This document shows positions 8,466-17,922 of a DNA stretch of 25,775 nt, piece by piece. The stretch is from an uncultured Gemella sp. (GTDB lineage: Bacteria; Bacillota; Bacilli; Staphylococcales; Gemellaceae), in the NCBI RefSeq assembly GCF_900766305.1, contig NZ_CAAFUZ010000083.1:1-25775 (forward strand), written 5' to 3'. The first letter of the stretch is position 1, and each line of letters starts with the position of its first letter. A program made the translations under genes and the position numbers. Under the pieces are notes generated by a model. It made no database searches, was not told the DNA's origin, and worked only from the letters and a program-made list of their open reading frames with translations.

Positions 8466-10919
8466 TTAATTTAATTTTACTCTTTTTAATCTTAAAGCAT
8501 TCAGAACTACAGATATTGAACTAAAACTCATTGCAGCTCCAGCTAACATTGGATTTAACAATGGCCCACCAAATATGTAGAATACCCCCATCGCAAAAGG
8601 AATACCTATAACGTTGTAGAAGAACGCCCAAAATAGATTTTCTTTAATATTTCTTATAGTTTTTTTACTTAAAACTATAGCATTAACAACAGAATTTAAG
8701 TCAGGTTTCATTAACACTATATCTGCAGCATCAATTGCAACATCCGTTCCTGTTCCTACCGCTATTCCTACCTCTGCTTGCACTAGCGCTGGTGCATCAT
8801 TAATACCATCTCCAACCATAGCTACTTTTTTACCTTGTGCTTGAAGTTTTTTGATTTCATTCGCTTTGTCTTCAGGTAGAACCTCACTCACTACTTTATC
8901 TATTGATAATTGATTTGCAATTACTTGCGCAGTTTTTTTATTGTCACCAGTTAACATAACTACTTCTAAGCCCAAGCTATGTAGTTTTTCGACAGTTTTT
9001 AAACTACTTTCTTTTATTTGATCGGCTACAGCTATAATTCCAGCAAGTTCAGAGTCTACAGCTATGAACAATGGTGTTTTCCCTTCTGAAGCATATTTTT
9101 CTGCTTTTTCTACTGAATCTTTAGTACTAATATTGTTTTCTAACATTAATTTTTCATTACCGATTAATATTGATTTTCCATCAACTATTGATGAAATACC
9201 TAATCCTGTTAATGAACTAAAATCTTTAACTTCTAACAAATCTAAATTTCTATTTTTAGCTTCATCTACTATAGCTAGACCTAATGGGTGTTCTGAAAGA
9301 TATTCTACACTCGCTGCAAGTTGCAATAGAACTTCTTCTTTTAAATCGTTAAATGTCACTACATTAGTTACTGAAATTTTACCTTCTGTCAATGTTCCAG
9401 TTTTATCAAAAACAACAGTATCAACTTCTTTAGCTAACTGAAGAGCTTCTGAACTTTTTATTAAAATACCGTGTTCAGCTCCCTTACCTGTACCTACCAT
9501 TATAGCTGTCGGTGTAGCTAAACCTAAGGCACAAGGACAAGCAATAACAAGCACTGCGATAATAATTTTTAAAGAAAAACTCCAAGATGCATCTCCAACA
9601 AAGTACCATAAAATTCCAGCTATTAGTGCTAAAACAATAACAATAGGAACAAATACTCCTGAAATTTTATCTGCAAGTTTTGCAATCGGAGCTTTAGAAT
9701 TTTGAGCGTCTTCAACAAGTTTAATAATCTGTGATAAAGTAGTATCTTTACCAACTTTAGTAACTTTCATTTTGAAAACACCTGTTTTATTAATACTAGC
9801 TCCAACGACTTTACTATTAATCTCTTTTTCTACAGGGATACTTTCCCCTGTTAACATTGATTCATCTACAGTTGAACGACCTTCAATCACAACTCCATCA
9901 AGAGGTACTTTTTCACCAGGACGAACAAGAAGTATATCTCCTGTAGATATTTCATCTACTGCTACAACATGTTCTTCGCCATCTTTAATTAAATTAGCTG
10001 TTTTCGGCACCAACCCAACCAGCTTACTAATAGCATTTGTAGTACGACTTTTTGATATTCCTTCAAAGTATTTACCTAGTGTAATCAATGTTAAGATTAC
10101 CGCTGCAGATTCATAGTATAAATTCATAGCTGCATGTTCATCACCTAAATATACCAATACGGTTGAATAAACACTATATAAGAATGCTGCCCCTGCTCCT
10201 AATGCTACTAGAGAATCCATATTAGGTTTTCTTCTAAGAAGAGCTCTAATTCCTACACTAAAGAATTTTCTACCAAGATACAAAACAGGTAATACTAAAA
10301 TTAGTTGTACTGTTGAAAATAATTTTGGATTTCCCATCGGACTTAAACCTTCCAACGTAGGTAATCCTACCATCTCAGCCATTGCTATGTATAACACTGG
10401 TACTGCAAATATAGCCGAATAAATAAATCTTTTCCAAATACTATCTATTTCTTGCTGTTTTTTTTCAGCTTGATCATCAACCGAATTATCTATTTCTAAT
10501 CTTGCTTTATAACCCGCTTCAGCAACTTTATTCTCGATTTCAGCTATACTTAATTTTTCTTTATCGAATTTTACTACCATCTTCTCAGTAGCGAAATTTA
10601 CAATGGCTTTTTCAGTTCCATCTAAAGATGAAATCGCATCTTCTATATTTTTCGCGCACGTTGCACAACTCATTCCTTCTAATATAAATGTTCGCTCTTC
10701 AATACTAGAAACATAAGTAAGCTTATACCCCGATTTTTCTACAATCTTTTCTACTTCAGTTCTATCTATTCCTTCTCCTCTAGAAAGAGTAAGTTTACTT
10801 GTTGCAAAGTTTACATTGACATCCGATAAATCATCAACTTGTTTTAAACTCTCTTCAATATGCGCTGCACAAGATGCACAACTCATCCCTTCAACTATAT
10901 ATGTCTCATTTTTCACCAT
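8466..10919 (-). CDS. copA: Copper-exporting P1B-type ATPase CopA
   Basis: This membrane pump uses ATP to export Cu(I). Its 817 aa contain two N-terminal HMA domains with CxxC sites (C14/C17 and C85/C88), eight predicted membrane helices from about 165, the actuator motif TGES at 357-360, the transport-site CPC at 461-463, the phosphorylated aspartate in DKTGT (D505), the nucleotide-domain HP pair (H544-P545), and the hinge GDGINDAP. Helix 7-8 residues YN and MSFSS match the Cu(I)-specific P1B-1 class rather than zinc or cobalt pumps. It is first in the copA-copZ operon, with a strong sigma-A promoter and a cop box between promoter and start. It should give copper resistance, for example against host phagosomal copper. 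No copY gene is adjacent. Confidence 0.95.
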   Translation of the reverse strand: MVKNETYIVEGMSCASCAAHIEESLKQVDDLSDVNVNFATSKLTLSRGEGIDRTEVEKIVEKSGYKLTYVSSIEERTFILEGMSCATCAKNIEDAISSLDGTEKAIVNFATEKMVVKFDKEKLSIAEIENKVAEAGYKARLEIDNSVDDQAEKKQQEIDSIWKRFIYSAIFAVPVLYIAMAEMVGLPTLEGLSPMGNPKLFSTVQLILVLPVLYLGRKFFSVGIRALLRRKPNMDSLVALGAGAAFLYSVYSTVLVYLGDEHAAMNLYYESAAVILTLITLGKYFEGISKSRTTNAISKLVGLVPKTANLIKDGEEHVVAVDEISTGDILLVRPGEKVPLDGVVIEGRSTVDESMLTGESIPVEKEINSKVVGASINKTGVFKMKVTKVGKDTTLSQIIKLVEDAQNSKAPIAKLADKISGVFVPIVIVLALIAGILWYFVGDASWSFSLKIIIAVLVIACPCALGLATPTAIMVGTGKGAEHGILIKSSEALQLAKEVDTVVFDKTGTLTEGKISVTNVVTFNDLKEEVLLQLAASVEYLSEHPLGLAIVDEAKNRNLDLLEVKDFSSLTGLGISSIVDGKSILIGNEKLMLENNISTKDSVEKAEKYASEGKTPLFIAVDSELAGIIAVADQIKESSLKTVEKLHSLGLEVVMLTGDNKKTAQVIANQLSIDKVVSEVLPEDKANEIKKLQAQGKKVAMVGDGINDAPALVQAEVGIAVGTGTDVAIDAADIVLMKPDLNSVVNAIVLSKKTIRNIKENLFWAFFYNVIGIPFAMGVFYIFGGPLLNPMLAGAAMSFSSISVVLNALRLKRVKLN

Positions 10920-10954
10920 ATATTTATCACACCTATCTCTTAAATATTTTTCGT

Positions 10955-10966
10955 CTACATTTGTAG
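10955..10966. promoter_or_regulatory. cop box, operator for a CopY-type repressor
   Basis: The palindrome TACATTTGTA (10956-10965), flanked by C and G, matches the established TACANNTGTA operator bound by CopY/CopR repressors of enterococci, lactococci and streptococci. It lies about 11-22 nt downstream of the predicted transcription start of copA, where bound repressor would block elongation or initiation. Only one box is seen; Enterococcus hirae has two. Confidence 0.85.
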
Positions 10967-10983
10967 TTGTTTTTCATAAATTA

Positions 10984-11012
10984 AGTATACTACCATCTAA
11001 AATTATTGTCAA
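10984..11012 (-). promoter_or_regulatory. Promoter of copA-copZ
   Basis: On the minus strand a consensus TTGACA (11007-11012) and TATACT (10984-10989) are separated by exactly 17 bp. This near-ideal promoter needs repression, which fits the cop box just downstream. Confidence 0.88.
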
Positions 11013-11080
11013 TAATATTTTAAATAATCAATAACAGCTATCATTATGATATATAGTGAAAACTATCATAGAGCGTTTAA

Positions 11081-11138
11081 AAGGGGATAACTCTACAAAA
11101 TCAATTTCTATAAAATCATGATTTTTGAGTCACCCCTT
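11081..11138. repeat. Imperfect inverted repeat, possible terminator after the RDD gene
   Basis: Arms AAGGGGATAACTC (11081-11093) and GAGTCACCCCTT (11127-11138) pair with one bulge, and inner TGATTTT/AAAATCA segments extend the stem. It lies just past the RDD stop, where a terminator is expected, but neither side has a solid T-run. A second small hairpin sits next to it at 11045-11070. It may end the sppA-RDD transcript or be a structured element of unknown role. Confidence 0.45.
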
Positions 11139-11148
11139 ACAATATTAT

Positions 11149-11811
11149 TTAGTTTTTACTTTCTAACTTTTCATTCATCTGACGACGTAATTTTGAAAAA
11201 TCTTCTTTGACTACTACAGTATCAGCAATAAAGTCATGAAGTCCTTTTTTCTTATTCGTGAAAACTACTGCTAAATACGGTAGGTAAACTAAAAATATCG
11301 TTAGTAATCTACCAACTAGCTCACGATAAACTACATCTGCAAGACTCAGCTTTTCACCTTTATTAGTCTCTACTTTTATCTTCATAATCATCTTACCTAA
11401 GGTTTGAGAGAAGAAGTAAGTCATTGATATAAAATAAACAAACATAACAATAACATAACTCAGAGATTCTTCACCTAAGATAGGAAAATCTAATTGCTTA
11501 TTCAAAAGTCCAAAACTAAAAGTATTTAATAAACTAGATATAGCGTAAATAACTATCATATCGATTAAATATGCAACAAATCTAATCCAAAAACCTGCAT
11601 AGAAATTTTTAGAAAGTACTAAATAATCTTCTAATGAAGTTGGTAGCGAGAAGTCTTTTTCTTTTTTATCAGTTATTTCTTCCGCTTCTCTAGTCTCTTT
11701 ATGCTCATTAGTTGATTGTTCATTTTGTAGCGGATCATTCATCACTACTTCTGAAGTCTCATTTAGAAGCGGATCATATGAAGGTCTATTATTATTTAAA
11801 TCATTATTCAT
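11149..11811 (-). CDS. yteJ: RDD-family membrane protein, probable SppA partner (YteJ/SppI-like)
   Basis: This 220-aa membrane protein has a hydrophilic acidic N-terminal tail of about 65 residues, an RDD domain (R77 and D84 in IRFVAYLID, then LGKMIMKIKV and GLHDFIADTVV) and about three to four membrane helices, and ends in a charged tail. In Bacillus subtilis the RDD protein YteJ, renamed SppI, is encoded directly after sppA, binds it in the membrane and inhibits its protease activity. Here the RDD gene likewise starts 13 bp after sppA with a strong AAGGAGGGG site. I infer the same pairing from gene order and family, not from close sequence comparison. The tail holds a short duplicated DPL motif (13-15 and 26-28). 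Confidence 0.78.
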   Translation of the reverse strand: MNNDLNNNRPSYDPLLNETSEVVMNDPLQNEQSTNEHKETREAEEITDKKEKDFSLPTSLEDYLVLSKNFYAGFWIRFVAYLIDMIVIYAISSLLNTFSFGLLNKQLDFPILGEESLSYVIVMFVYFISMTYFFSQTLGKMIMKIKVETNKGEKLSLADVVYRELVGRLLTIFLVYLPYLAVVFTNKKKGLHDFIADTVVVKEDFSKLRRQMNEKLESKN

Positions 11812-11824
11812 TTAAATCCCCTCC

Positions 11825-12802
11825 TTATCCTAAGTAGCTACGTTCAACTTTGTTCGAATTTACTTCACTATTTAATTCAGAGATGAAACTTTTTGTTGTT
11901 GCTTTTACAAATCTAGAAATTAAACTTTCTGCAGTTTTATCAGCTCTTAACTCGATTACAGTTGGGTTAGATAATCCTTTTTCTTCTTTTATTAAATCAA
12001 TAAGTTCATCTTCAGTACCAACTTTATCAGCAAGTTTGTTCGCTACTGCTTGAGTACCAGTGTACGTTCTACCATCAGCAAGTTTCTTAACTTCATCTTC
12101 ACTTAGATTTCTACCTTCAGCTATAGCTTTTACAAATCTTTCATACGCTTCTTTGTTTTGTTCTTGTAATATTTTTCTTGTTGATTCTGGTAAGTCCTCT
12201 GTTAAACCACCTACTGCTTTTTGCTCTCCAGAACGAATAGTTTCTTGTTTAATTCCATGATCGTTTAGGAATTTTTGAGCAGATACATAACTCATAATAA
12301 CTCCTAGAGAACCAGTAGTTGTTTCAGTATTTACAAAAATTTTCTTAGCTGCAGTCGATACATAATAACCTCCAGAAGCGGCTGTTTTCTTCATTGACAC
12401 ATAAACATCTTTACCACTATTTTTAAGAGCATTGTACAACTCTGCAGTCTCATAAACACCACCACCCGGTGAATTTACAGATAATAGTATAGCTTTAACA
12501 TTAGGATTTCCTTTTGCCTCTTTAATTTGATTTAAAACAGAACCTCTTGAATAAGTATTCGTCATTTCTGCATTAATCTCACCTTCGATAGAAATCTTTT
12601 GAATTACTTGGCTGCTATCACCTTTTTTCAGAGTTAATTTAGTAACACTTTGTTCTTGCAAGAACTCTGTTAAGTATCCGTTTAATTCTGCATCATCTTT
12701 TTTATTGCTGTTACTTGATGTTATAGTTCCTTTAATTAACGAAAATACCACTAGAACCACAACAATAACAGTTGATATTAACCTTTTATTCTTAAAATTC
12801 AT
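11825..12802 (-). CDS. sppA: Signal peptide peptidase SppA (S49 family, short form)
   Basis: This membrane-anchored serine protease degrades leftover signal peptides and other membrane-associated peptides. The 325 aa have one N-terminal membrane helix (about 8-28) and an extracytoplasmic S49 domain. The oxyanion region VNSPGGGVYE is near 110-119, and ASGGYYVSTAA precedes the nucleophile motif TGSLGVIM (S165). SGEQK gives the expected catalytic lysine (K195). This is the single-domain form that assembles into an octamer in Bacillus. A longer frame starts at a TTG (12817), but that segment contains the GGAGG ribosome-binding site, so the ATG at 12802 is the real start. It is followed closely by the RDD protein. 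The pair has been linked to resistance to antimicrobial peptides in Bacillus. Confidence 0.9.
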   Translation of the reverse strand: MNFKNKRLISTVIVVVLVVFSLIKGTITSSNSNKKDDAELNGYLTEFLQEQSVTKLTLKKGDSSQVIQKISIEGEINAEMTNTYSRGSVLNQIKEAKGNPNVKAILLSVNSPGGGVYETAELYNALKNSGKDVYVSMKKTAASGGYYVSTAAKKIFVNTETTTGSLGVIMSYVSAQKFLNDHGIKQETIRSGEQKAVGGLTEDLPESTRKILQEQNKEAYERFVKAIAEGRNLSEDEVKKLADGRTYTGTQAVANKLADKVGTEDELIDLIKEEKGLSNPTVIELRADKTAESLISRFVKATTKSFISELNSEVNSNKVERSYLG

Positions 12803-12810
12803 ATTTTTTT

Positions 12811-12815
12811 CCTCC
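12811..12815 (-). promoter_or_regulatory. Ribosome-binding site that fixes the sppA start
   Basis: GGAGG on the minus strand lies 8 nt before the ATG at 12802. It would be coding sequence if translation began at the upstream TTG, which argues against that start. Confidence 0.8.
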
Positions 12816-12841
12816 AAAACTTTATTATAATATTTTTTTGT

Positions 12842-12888
12842 AAAAAGCCAGAAACAAACAACCCTTCCGCCATCTGTCCCTAGCTTTT
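12842..12888 (-). terminator. Possible terminator between the DUF4767-like gene and sppA
   Basis: On the minus strand a 9-bp stem with one G-U pair (12880-12888 with 12843-12851) is followed by TTTTT. The loop is about 28 nt, so it is not a classic strong terminator. It may partly separate sppA-RDD from the dnaB operon. A TATAAT just after it (near 12822-12828) hints at a separate sppA promoter, but no good -35 accompanies it. Confidence 0.45.
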
Positions 12889-12894
12889 AATTTA

Positions 12895-14103
12895 CTAACC
12901 TTTAACTATTTTTTCAAAACCTTCTTGTAAATAAACATTTGCTGTTCTCTTGAAGTATAAGTATTTCTTATCATTTCCTTGGTTTTGTTCAGTTACTAGT
13001 ACTATCGGTTCACCATTGAAAATTGTAAAGTAGTATAAATGAGATGCTGGTCCTACAACATTCTCTATATCAGAATATACAGCAACTACATTATATACAT
13101 CTTTTTGATTTCCTTCTGGTGACCACTTCATGCTTACTAGTTTGTCACCTTCAAGTACTAGGCGTGCTTGTCCAACTTTTTCTGTATCTCCTGGAAGTTG
13201 TAATCCATAGTAATTAACTTTATTATCAATCGTATATTCTTTATAATTTTGATTTAAAGTTTTTTCCCATTCTTTTACATATTGATAAAGTTTATTGCTT
13301 TTTTCTTTATTCCAAAGAGTATTACTTGTAGATTTTTTCTCTTCTTTTTTAGAGCCATTTTCTTCAGATAAGCCAGTTACTGTAAGAGTACGTTTAAAGC
13401 TACCAGTAAGTTTTAACCCTTTTTTCTCAGCTTCCTCTTTATTAAGAGTTATCTCTACATCAACTTTACTTCCATTTTCCAGATTTTCTTTTGGCGAATA
13501 TTTCACCTCAGGTTTTCTTAAGAATTTCTTGATATTTTCATCAGCATCTTTAACTTCTGGAACTTCCGTAATATTAACATCAACCTTACCATTTCGGTTA
13601 GTTCCATAAGCAGCTAGTTCAACTTTATATTGATCAATGTGAACTACTTTTGAATCTTTGTTGTAGAATTTGAAATAATAGATACCTACAACAATTACAC
13701 ATACTAAAAGTAATGCGACTAGGTAACCCAGTTTAGAATTTTTCTTTTTAGGTTCTTCTTTAAGACTATTTTCATCACTTCTAGAATTATCACCAGCTAT
13801 ATTCTCATTATTTCCTTGGAAATTATTTCTTTGATTAAATGGGACAAAGCCACCACCTTGATTATACTGTTCATTATTGAAATTATTACTTGAAAAATCC
13901 TCGTCTTCTACATAATTACCATCTTGATCATAATATCCAGTTATAATAAAGAAACCATTTGTATCATAATATCCAGCTGGGGTTAGGCCATTATTGGGGG
14001 GATAATAATCGTCAGGTATAAAATTGCCATCTTGGTCATAATATCCTCCAGGAATAAAATTACCATTTTCATCATAATAACCATTTTGATTGTTATTTTT
14101 CAT
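12895..14103 (-). CDS. Membrane protein with GYYD repeats, TcaA-like domain and DUF4767-like domain
   Basis: This 402-aa protein has a single membrane helix (about 126-144) and N-in topology by the positive-inside rule (KKKNSK before the helix). The cytoplasmic tail (1-120) holds about five 12-residue repeats of the form GYYDxxGNFIP, then an N/G-rich stretch. Outside, residues 153-245 form a beta domain like the membrane-proximal domains of TcaA/YvbJ-type proteins (KVDVNITEVPEV, NGSKVDVEITLN, TGSFKRTLTVTGL). After a charged linker, 262-402 resembles DUF4767 (starts LWNKEKSNKL, ends YFKRTANVYLQEGFEKIVKG). It lies 12 bp after dnaB. The TM and TcaA-like parts are clearly paralogous to the SH3b protein at 20288-21178. 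Function is unknown; an envelope sensor or wall-associated role is possible. Confidence 0.8.
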   Translation of the reverse strand: MKNNNQNGYYDENGNFIPGGYYDQDGNFIPDDYYPPNNGLTPAGYYDTNGFFIITGYYDQDGNYVEDEDFSSNNFNNEQYNQGGGFVPFNQRNNFQGNNENIAGDNSRSDENSLKEEPKKKNSKLGYLVALLLVCVIVVGIYYFKFYNKDSKVVHIDQYKVELAAYGTNRNGKVDVNITEVPEVKDADENIKKFLRKPEVKYSPKENLENGSKVDVEITLNKEEAEKKGLKLTGSFKRTLTVTGLSEENGSKKEEKKSTSNTLWNKEKSNKLYQYVKEWEKTLNQNYKEYTIDNKVNYYGLQLPGDTEKVGQARLVLEGDKLVSMKWSPEGNQKDVYNVVAVYSDIENVVGPASHLYYFTIFNGEPIVLVTEQNQGNDKKYLYFKRTANVYLQEGFEKIVKG

Positions 14104-14114
14104 AACTTCCTCTC

Positions 14115-15476
14115 CTATTCAGCATAAGTTTTAGATACAAACTTATTAAATCGTTTCATAAATGCAAGTTCAGCAGTTCCTGTTTGTCCATGCCTATTTT
14201 TAGCAATGATTACCTCAATAGTTGAAACGTCACTTGTTTCTTGAGGTTCATTTTCATCAGCATCTTCACTTCTATAGTAATCACCACGATATAAGAATGA
14301 AACTATATCGGCATCTTGCTCAATACTTCCAGATTCCCTAAGGTCACTCATCATAGGGCGTTTATCTTGCCTAGATTCAACACTACGTGATAACTGAGAT
14401 AGAGCGATGACTGGACATTCCAGTTCCCTCGCCATCTGTTTTAAACTACGAGATATTTCAGATACCTCTTGTTGCCTATTATCTGTTCTCTTACTTCCTT
14501 GAAGAAGTTGCAGATAATCGATAACTACTAGATCTAAACCATGTTCAGCTTTTAATAACTTACATTTCGCTTTTACTTCATTTACTTTAATAAAAGCACT
14601 ATCCTCAATAAAGACATTTTTCTGATTTAAGAAATGAACTGCCGTTTCTAATTTCAATAGGTCTTCATTGTCAAGAGTTCCTCGTTTAATTTTTTCAGAA
14701 TCTATCATTCCTTCACTACAAATCATCCTAGATACAAGCTGATCCGCACCCATCTCTAGTGAGAATAAAGCGACTGTTCTCTTTTCTTCTTCAGAACGAG
14801 GATTTTTCCCAGCAATATTAAGTGCAATGTTAAGCGCAAAAGCTGTTTTCCCCATTGCTGGACGTGCTGCAAGGATAATTAAATCCCCCTTACCAAAACC
14901 GACAAGCTTATCTAATGCCCCGTAACCAGTAGGAACAGCTACATTCTCACCTTCTCCTGCCATACGAGCTAAAATTTCTTTAAAAACTTCCTCAGTAACA
15001 TCTTTCATATTCTTAAACTGAGATGTCTTTGCACGCTCCATAGCACGTTCAACTTGATCGAATAAAGTTGCAGTTAAAGAATCAATATCAGCATTTCCTT
15101 GGTTCATCTCTTCAGTACTACTTAATAATGCAGCACGAATTTCTCTGTAAATAGAATATCTCTTTACTAAATTCGCATAATGCATTATATTACGAGAACT
15201 TGGAGTAATATCATATAAATCCACTATATATAATGAGGCATCCACATTTCTGAATGCCCCACTATTATTTATTTCTTCAAAAATTGTAGTGGTGTCAGGT
15301 ATTATTTCCATTTCATCTAAACGTAAAATAGCACTGTAAATATCTTTATTTCGTTCATCATAGAAGTCTTCAGGATCGACTGTCGCCTTGACCTCTACTA
15401 ATTTTTCAGGCTCTTGCATTAGAGCCCCTAATAACGATTGTTCCGCCATAAGGACAGAATCTATATGATATTTCAT
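14115..15476 (-). CDS. dnaB: Replicative DNA helicase DnaB (DnaC in Bacillus naming)
   Basis: This hexameric 5'-3' helicase unwinds DNA at the replication fork. The 453 aa show the N-terminal helical domain (about 5-105, AEQSLLGALM), the linker to about 180, and the RecA-like motor with Walker A at 204-211 (ARPAMGKT), Walker B in LVVIDYLQLL, LSQLSRSVE, and the C-terminal IAKNRHGQTG with the arginine finger region. Length and motifs are complete. It begins 22 bp after rplI, with GAAGGTG before the ATG. The order yybS-gdpP-rplI-dnaB is conserved in Staphylococcus and relatives, usually followed by purA, which is replaced here by a membrane protein and sppA. Confidence 0.96.
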   Translation of the reverse strand: MKYHIDSVLMAEQSLLGALMQEPEKLVEVKATVDPEDFYDERNKDIYSAILRLDEMEIIPDTTTIFEEINNSGAFRNVDASLYIVDLYDITPSSRNIMHYANLVKRYSIYREIRAALLSSTEEMNQGNADIDSLTATLFDQVERAMERAKTSQFKNMKDVTEEVFKEILARMAGEGENVAVPTGYGALDKLVGFGKGDLIILAARPAMGKTAFALNIALNIAGKNPRSEEEKRTVALFSLEMGADQLVSRMICSEGMIDSEKIKRGTLDNEDLLKLETAVHFLNQKNVFIEDSAFIKVNEVKAKCKLLKAEHGLDLVVIDYLQLLQGSKRTDNRQQEVSEISRSLKQMARELECPVIALSQLSRSVESRQDKRPMMSDLRESGSIEQDADIVSFLYRGDYYRSEDADENEPQETSDVSTIEVIIAKNRHGQTGTAELAFMKRFNKFVSKTYAE

Positions 15477-15498
15477 ATTATCACCTTCAACTTATTTA

Positions 15499-15942
15499 CT
15501 ATTGTTCCACCACGTGAACTTTAATTGTTCCTTCTACTTGAGTGTGTAGTTTAATTTTAACATTTGTATAACCTAAAGATTGAATACCGTGTGGTAAATC
15601 AATTTTCTTTTTATCAACTTTTAGGTCATGTTGTTTCTTAAGTTCTTCAACAATTTGTTTAGAAGATACTGATCCAAATAATCTTCCACCTTCTCCAGAT
15701 TTAACTTTAATTGTCACTTCAAGACCTTCTAATTGTTTCGCAAGTAAGTTAGCTTGAACTAATTCTTCTTGTTTATCTTTTTCAACACGTTTTTGTTGAC
15801 CTTTAAGTGTAGCCATATTAGCATTTGTTGCCGCTACAGCTTTTTTATTAGTTATTAAGAATTTTGCATATCCATCAGCAATCTCCTTAACATCTCCTTT
15901 TTTACCTTTTCCTTTTACATCTTCTAAAAATATAACTTTCAT
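15499..15942 (-). CDS. rplI: 50S ribosomal protein L9
   Basis: L9 binds 23S rRNA near the base of the L1 stalk and reaches toward neighbouring ribosomes, helping to maintain the reading frame. The 147 aa have the standard N-domain ([30 protein letters not shown]), the long central helix and the C-domain ([13 protein letters not shown]). The Shine-Dalgarno AAAGGAG precedes the ATG. It is placed between gdpP and dnaB as in related genomes and shares their transcript. Confidence 0.97.
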   Translation of the reverse strand: MKVIFLEDVKGKGKKGDVKEIADGYAKFLITNKKAVAATNANMATLKGQQKRVEKDKQEELVQANLLAKQLEGLEVTIKVKSGEGGRLFGSVSSKQIVEELKKQHDLKVDKKKIDLPHGIQSLGYTNVKIKLHTQVEGTIKVHVVEQ

Positions 15943-15973
15943 TACAATTTCTCCTTTTATCTATTATTTATAT

Positions 15974-17920
15974 TTATGATATTATTTTATCAATAGCATC
16001 ATTTAGACGATCTAACGCTTCGTCTAAACTAATCCCCTCAATCTGAGTTGCTGCATTAGCAAGATGGCCTCCACCACCAAGTTCTTCCATAATAAGTTGA
16101 ACATTAATATTACCTAATGATCTCGCTGAAATACCAACTTTTCCTTCCTCAAGATATCCTATAGCAAAACTACATTCAATCCCTTTAAGAGTTAGAAGTA
16201 AGTCTGCACTTTGAGCAAGCATTACGTTCGTATAATATTTATCTTCCGGCGCTTTTGCCATAATAATTTCTGGGGATTTCTGAATAGAATTGTTAATTAT
16301 TTCTACTCTATTCATAAAATTCTCAAATGGTTCTTTAAGAATTGTTTTAACTTTTATCGGATCTGCTCCATTACTTCTTAAATATGCAGCTGCATCAAAC
16401 GTTCTAGATCCTGTTCTTACAGAGAAGTTTTGTGTATCTACTACTATTCCTCCGAGCATTACTGTTGCTGCAATTGGAGAAATTTTTTCAATCTTAGTCT
16501 GATATTCAATTAACTCTGCAATTAACTCAGATGATGATGATGCATACGGCTCAATGTAAGTTAACAGTGGATTTGTAATTATATCTTCACCTCGTCTATG
16601 ATGATCAATTATGACTTTTCTATTCGCCTTAGATAAAATCGCTGCATCAATTACTCGTGATGCATCAGAAGTATCTACTACAATTAAGGTTGTTTGAGGA
16701 GTCATAAGCTCCCATGCCTCATCACTATCTACGAATACCTTAGATAACTGCTCATCTTGACTATCAATTTCAAACATTACTTTGTGAATAGTTTCATCAC
16801 GATCACTCTCATTTAAGATAATATAACACTCTTTACCTAAAAACTTAGCAAAAGTATAAATACCTACACATGCACCAACCGCATCGAAATCAGGACGTTT
16901 ATGTCCCATTACTATCACTTTATCACTATCATTTACTATATCTGCCAACGCATTAGAAACAACACGAGCCTTAATTCTAGTACGTTTTTCCTGTGGGTTA
17001 GTTTTACCACCATAGAATCTAATCGTACCATCAACATCTTTCATGGCTACCTGATCTCCTCCACGCCCTAAGGCTAAATCTAACGAACTCTTAGCAAGTT
17101 CTCCTAGTTCTGGTAAGAAGTCAGTTCCCATCCCAACACCTATACTCAAAGTAATCGGTGCATCAAATTCTTCTTTTAGATTTCTAATAGTATCTAAAAT
17201 TTGGAATTTTTCTTTTTCTATTTTTTTTAAGTCCTTTACATTTAACAATCCGATAAATCTATCGTCATCTATTCTTTTTAGATAAATACTATTTTTCTTA
17301 GCCCAATCTGTTAAAGTAATAACAACAGTAGCATCCAGTCTACTCGCCACTTCATCTTCCAGTGAATCATATACATCTTCATAATTATCTAGACTTAAAT
17401 TAAGGATAATAGGTCTTGTATCTCTAAATCTCTGCATCACTACTTTACTTTCTGTAATGTCGAAGAAATAGATATATCCACTATCTTTTTGGTAATTAAC
17501 TTTATAATGCTTTCCAAAGATTTCAAATTGATTATCCACTGGAGTCTCAAGTTCAAATAAATCCTCTATCTCCGGCATAAGTTCCAAAATATTCAGACCT
17601 TTTATGTCTGCAACTTTAATATTTTTATATATAAAATTATTTGCCCATTCTATATTTTTATTTTCATCAATTACAACTATTCCTATAGGGAACTTATTAA
17701 TACCTTTTTCTGATGAATCCTTAATTCTATTTGTTAATTTACTAATATACCTCTCAGTATGTTCAACAGATTTTTCCCTTTGTATATTATAAAGAGCGAA
17801 AATAAGTAAACCAATCAATAAGTAAATTATCAAGCTATAAATATTAAATATAGCACTTAAAACTGCACCTATTAGAAAAATAGCAATAATAATAAATTCA
17901 TATTTTTTCTTATCATTCAT
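15974..17920 (-). CDS. gdpP: Cyclic-di-AMP phosphodiesterase GdpP
   Basis: This membrane-bound enzyme hydrolyses c-di-AMP to pApA and so controls potassium balance, wall stress and beta-lactam tolerance. The 648 aa have two N-terminal membrane helices (about 8-45), a PAS-like domain (about 75-160), a degenerate GGDEF domain (about 170-305) and the DHH-DHHA1 catalytic part. Metal and active-site residues are present: H340, D344 and D346 (GHKRPDFDA), D416 (VVDTSD), D439-H440-H441, and the C-terminal GGGGHLANAA. Length is typical (about 655 aa). It starts 2 nt after the yybS stop, implying coupled translation. Loss-of-function gdpP mutations raise beta-lactam tolerance in other Bacillota; this copy looks intact. 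Confidence 0.95.
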   Translation of the reverse strand: MNDKKKYEFIIIAIFLIGAVLSAIFNIYSLIIYLLIGLLIFALYNIQREKSVEHTERYISKLTNRIKDSSEKGINKFPIGIVVIDENKNIEWANNFIYKNIKVADIKGLNILELMPEIEDLFELETPVDNQFEIFGKHYKVNYQKDSGYIYFFDITESKVVMQRFRDTRPIILNLSLDNYEDVYDSLEDEVASRLDATVVITLTDWAKKNSIYLKRIDDDRFIGLLNVKDLKKIEKEKFQILDTIRNLKEEFDAPITLSIGVGMGTDFLPELGELAKSSLDLALGRGGDQVAMKDVDGTIRFYGGKTNPQEKRTRIKARVVSNALADIVNDSDKVIVMGHKRPDFDAVGACVGIYTFAKFLGKECYIILNESDRDETIHKVMFEIDSQDEQLSKVFVDSDEAWELMTPQTTLIVVDTSDASRVIDAAILSKANRKVIIDHHRRGEDIITNPLLTYIEPYASSSSELIAELIEYQTKIEKISPIAATVMLGGIVVDTQNFSVRTGSRTFDAAAYLRSNGADPIKVKTILKEPFENFMNRVEIINNSIQKSPEIIMAKAPEDKYYTNVMLAQSADLLLTLKGIECSFAIGYLEEGKVGISARSLGNINVQLIMEELGGGGHLANAATQIEGISLDEALDRLNDAIDKIIS

Positions 17921-17922
17921 AC

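Noticed and set aside
12803..12817. N-terminal extension of SppA from a TTG codon
   Set aside because: The extension contains the GGAGG ribosome-binding site of the ATG at 12802.
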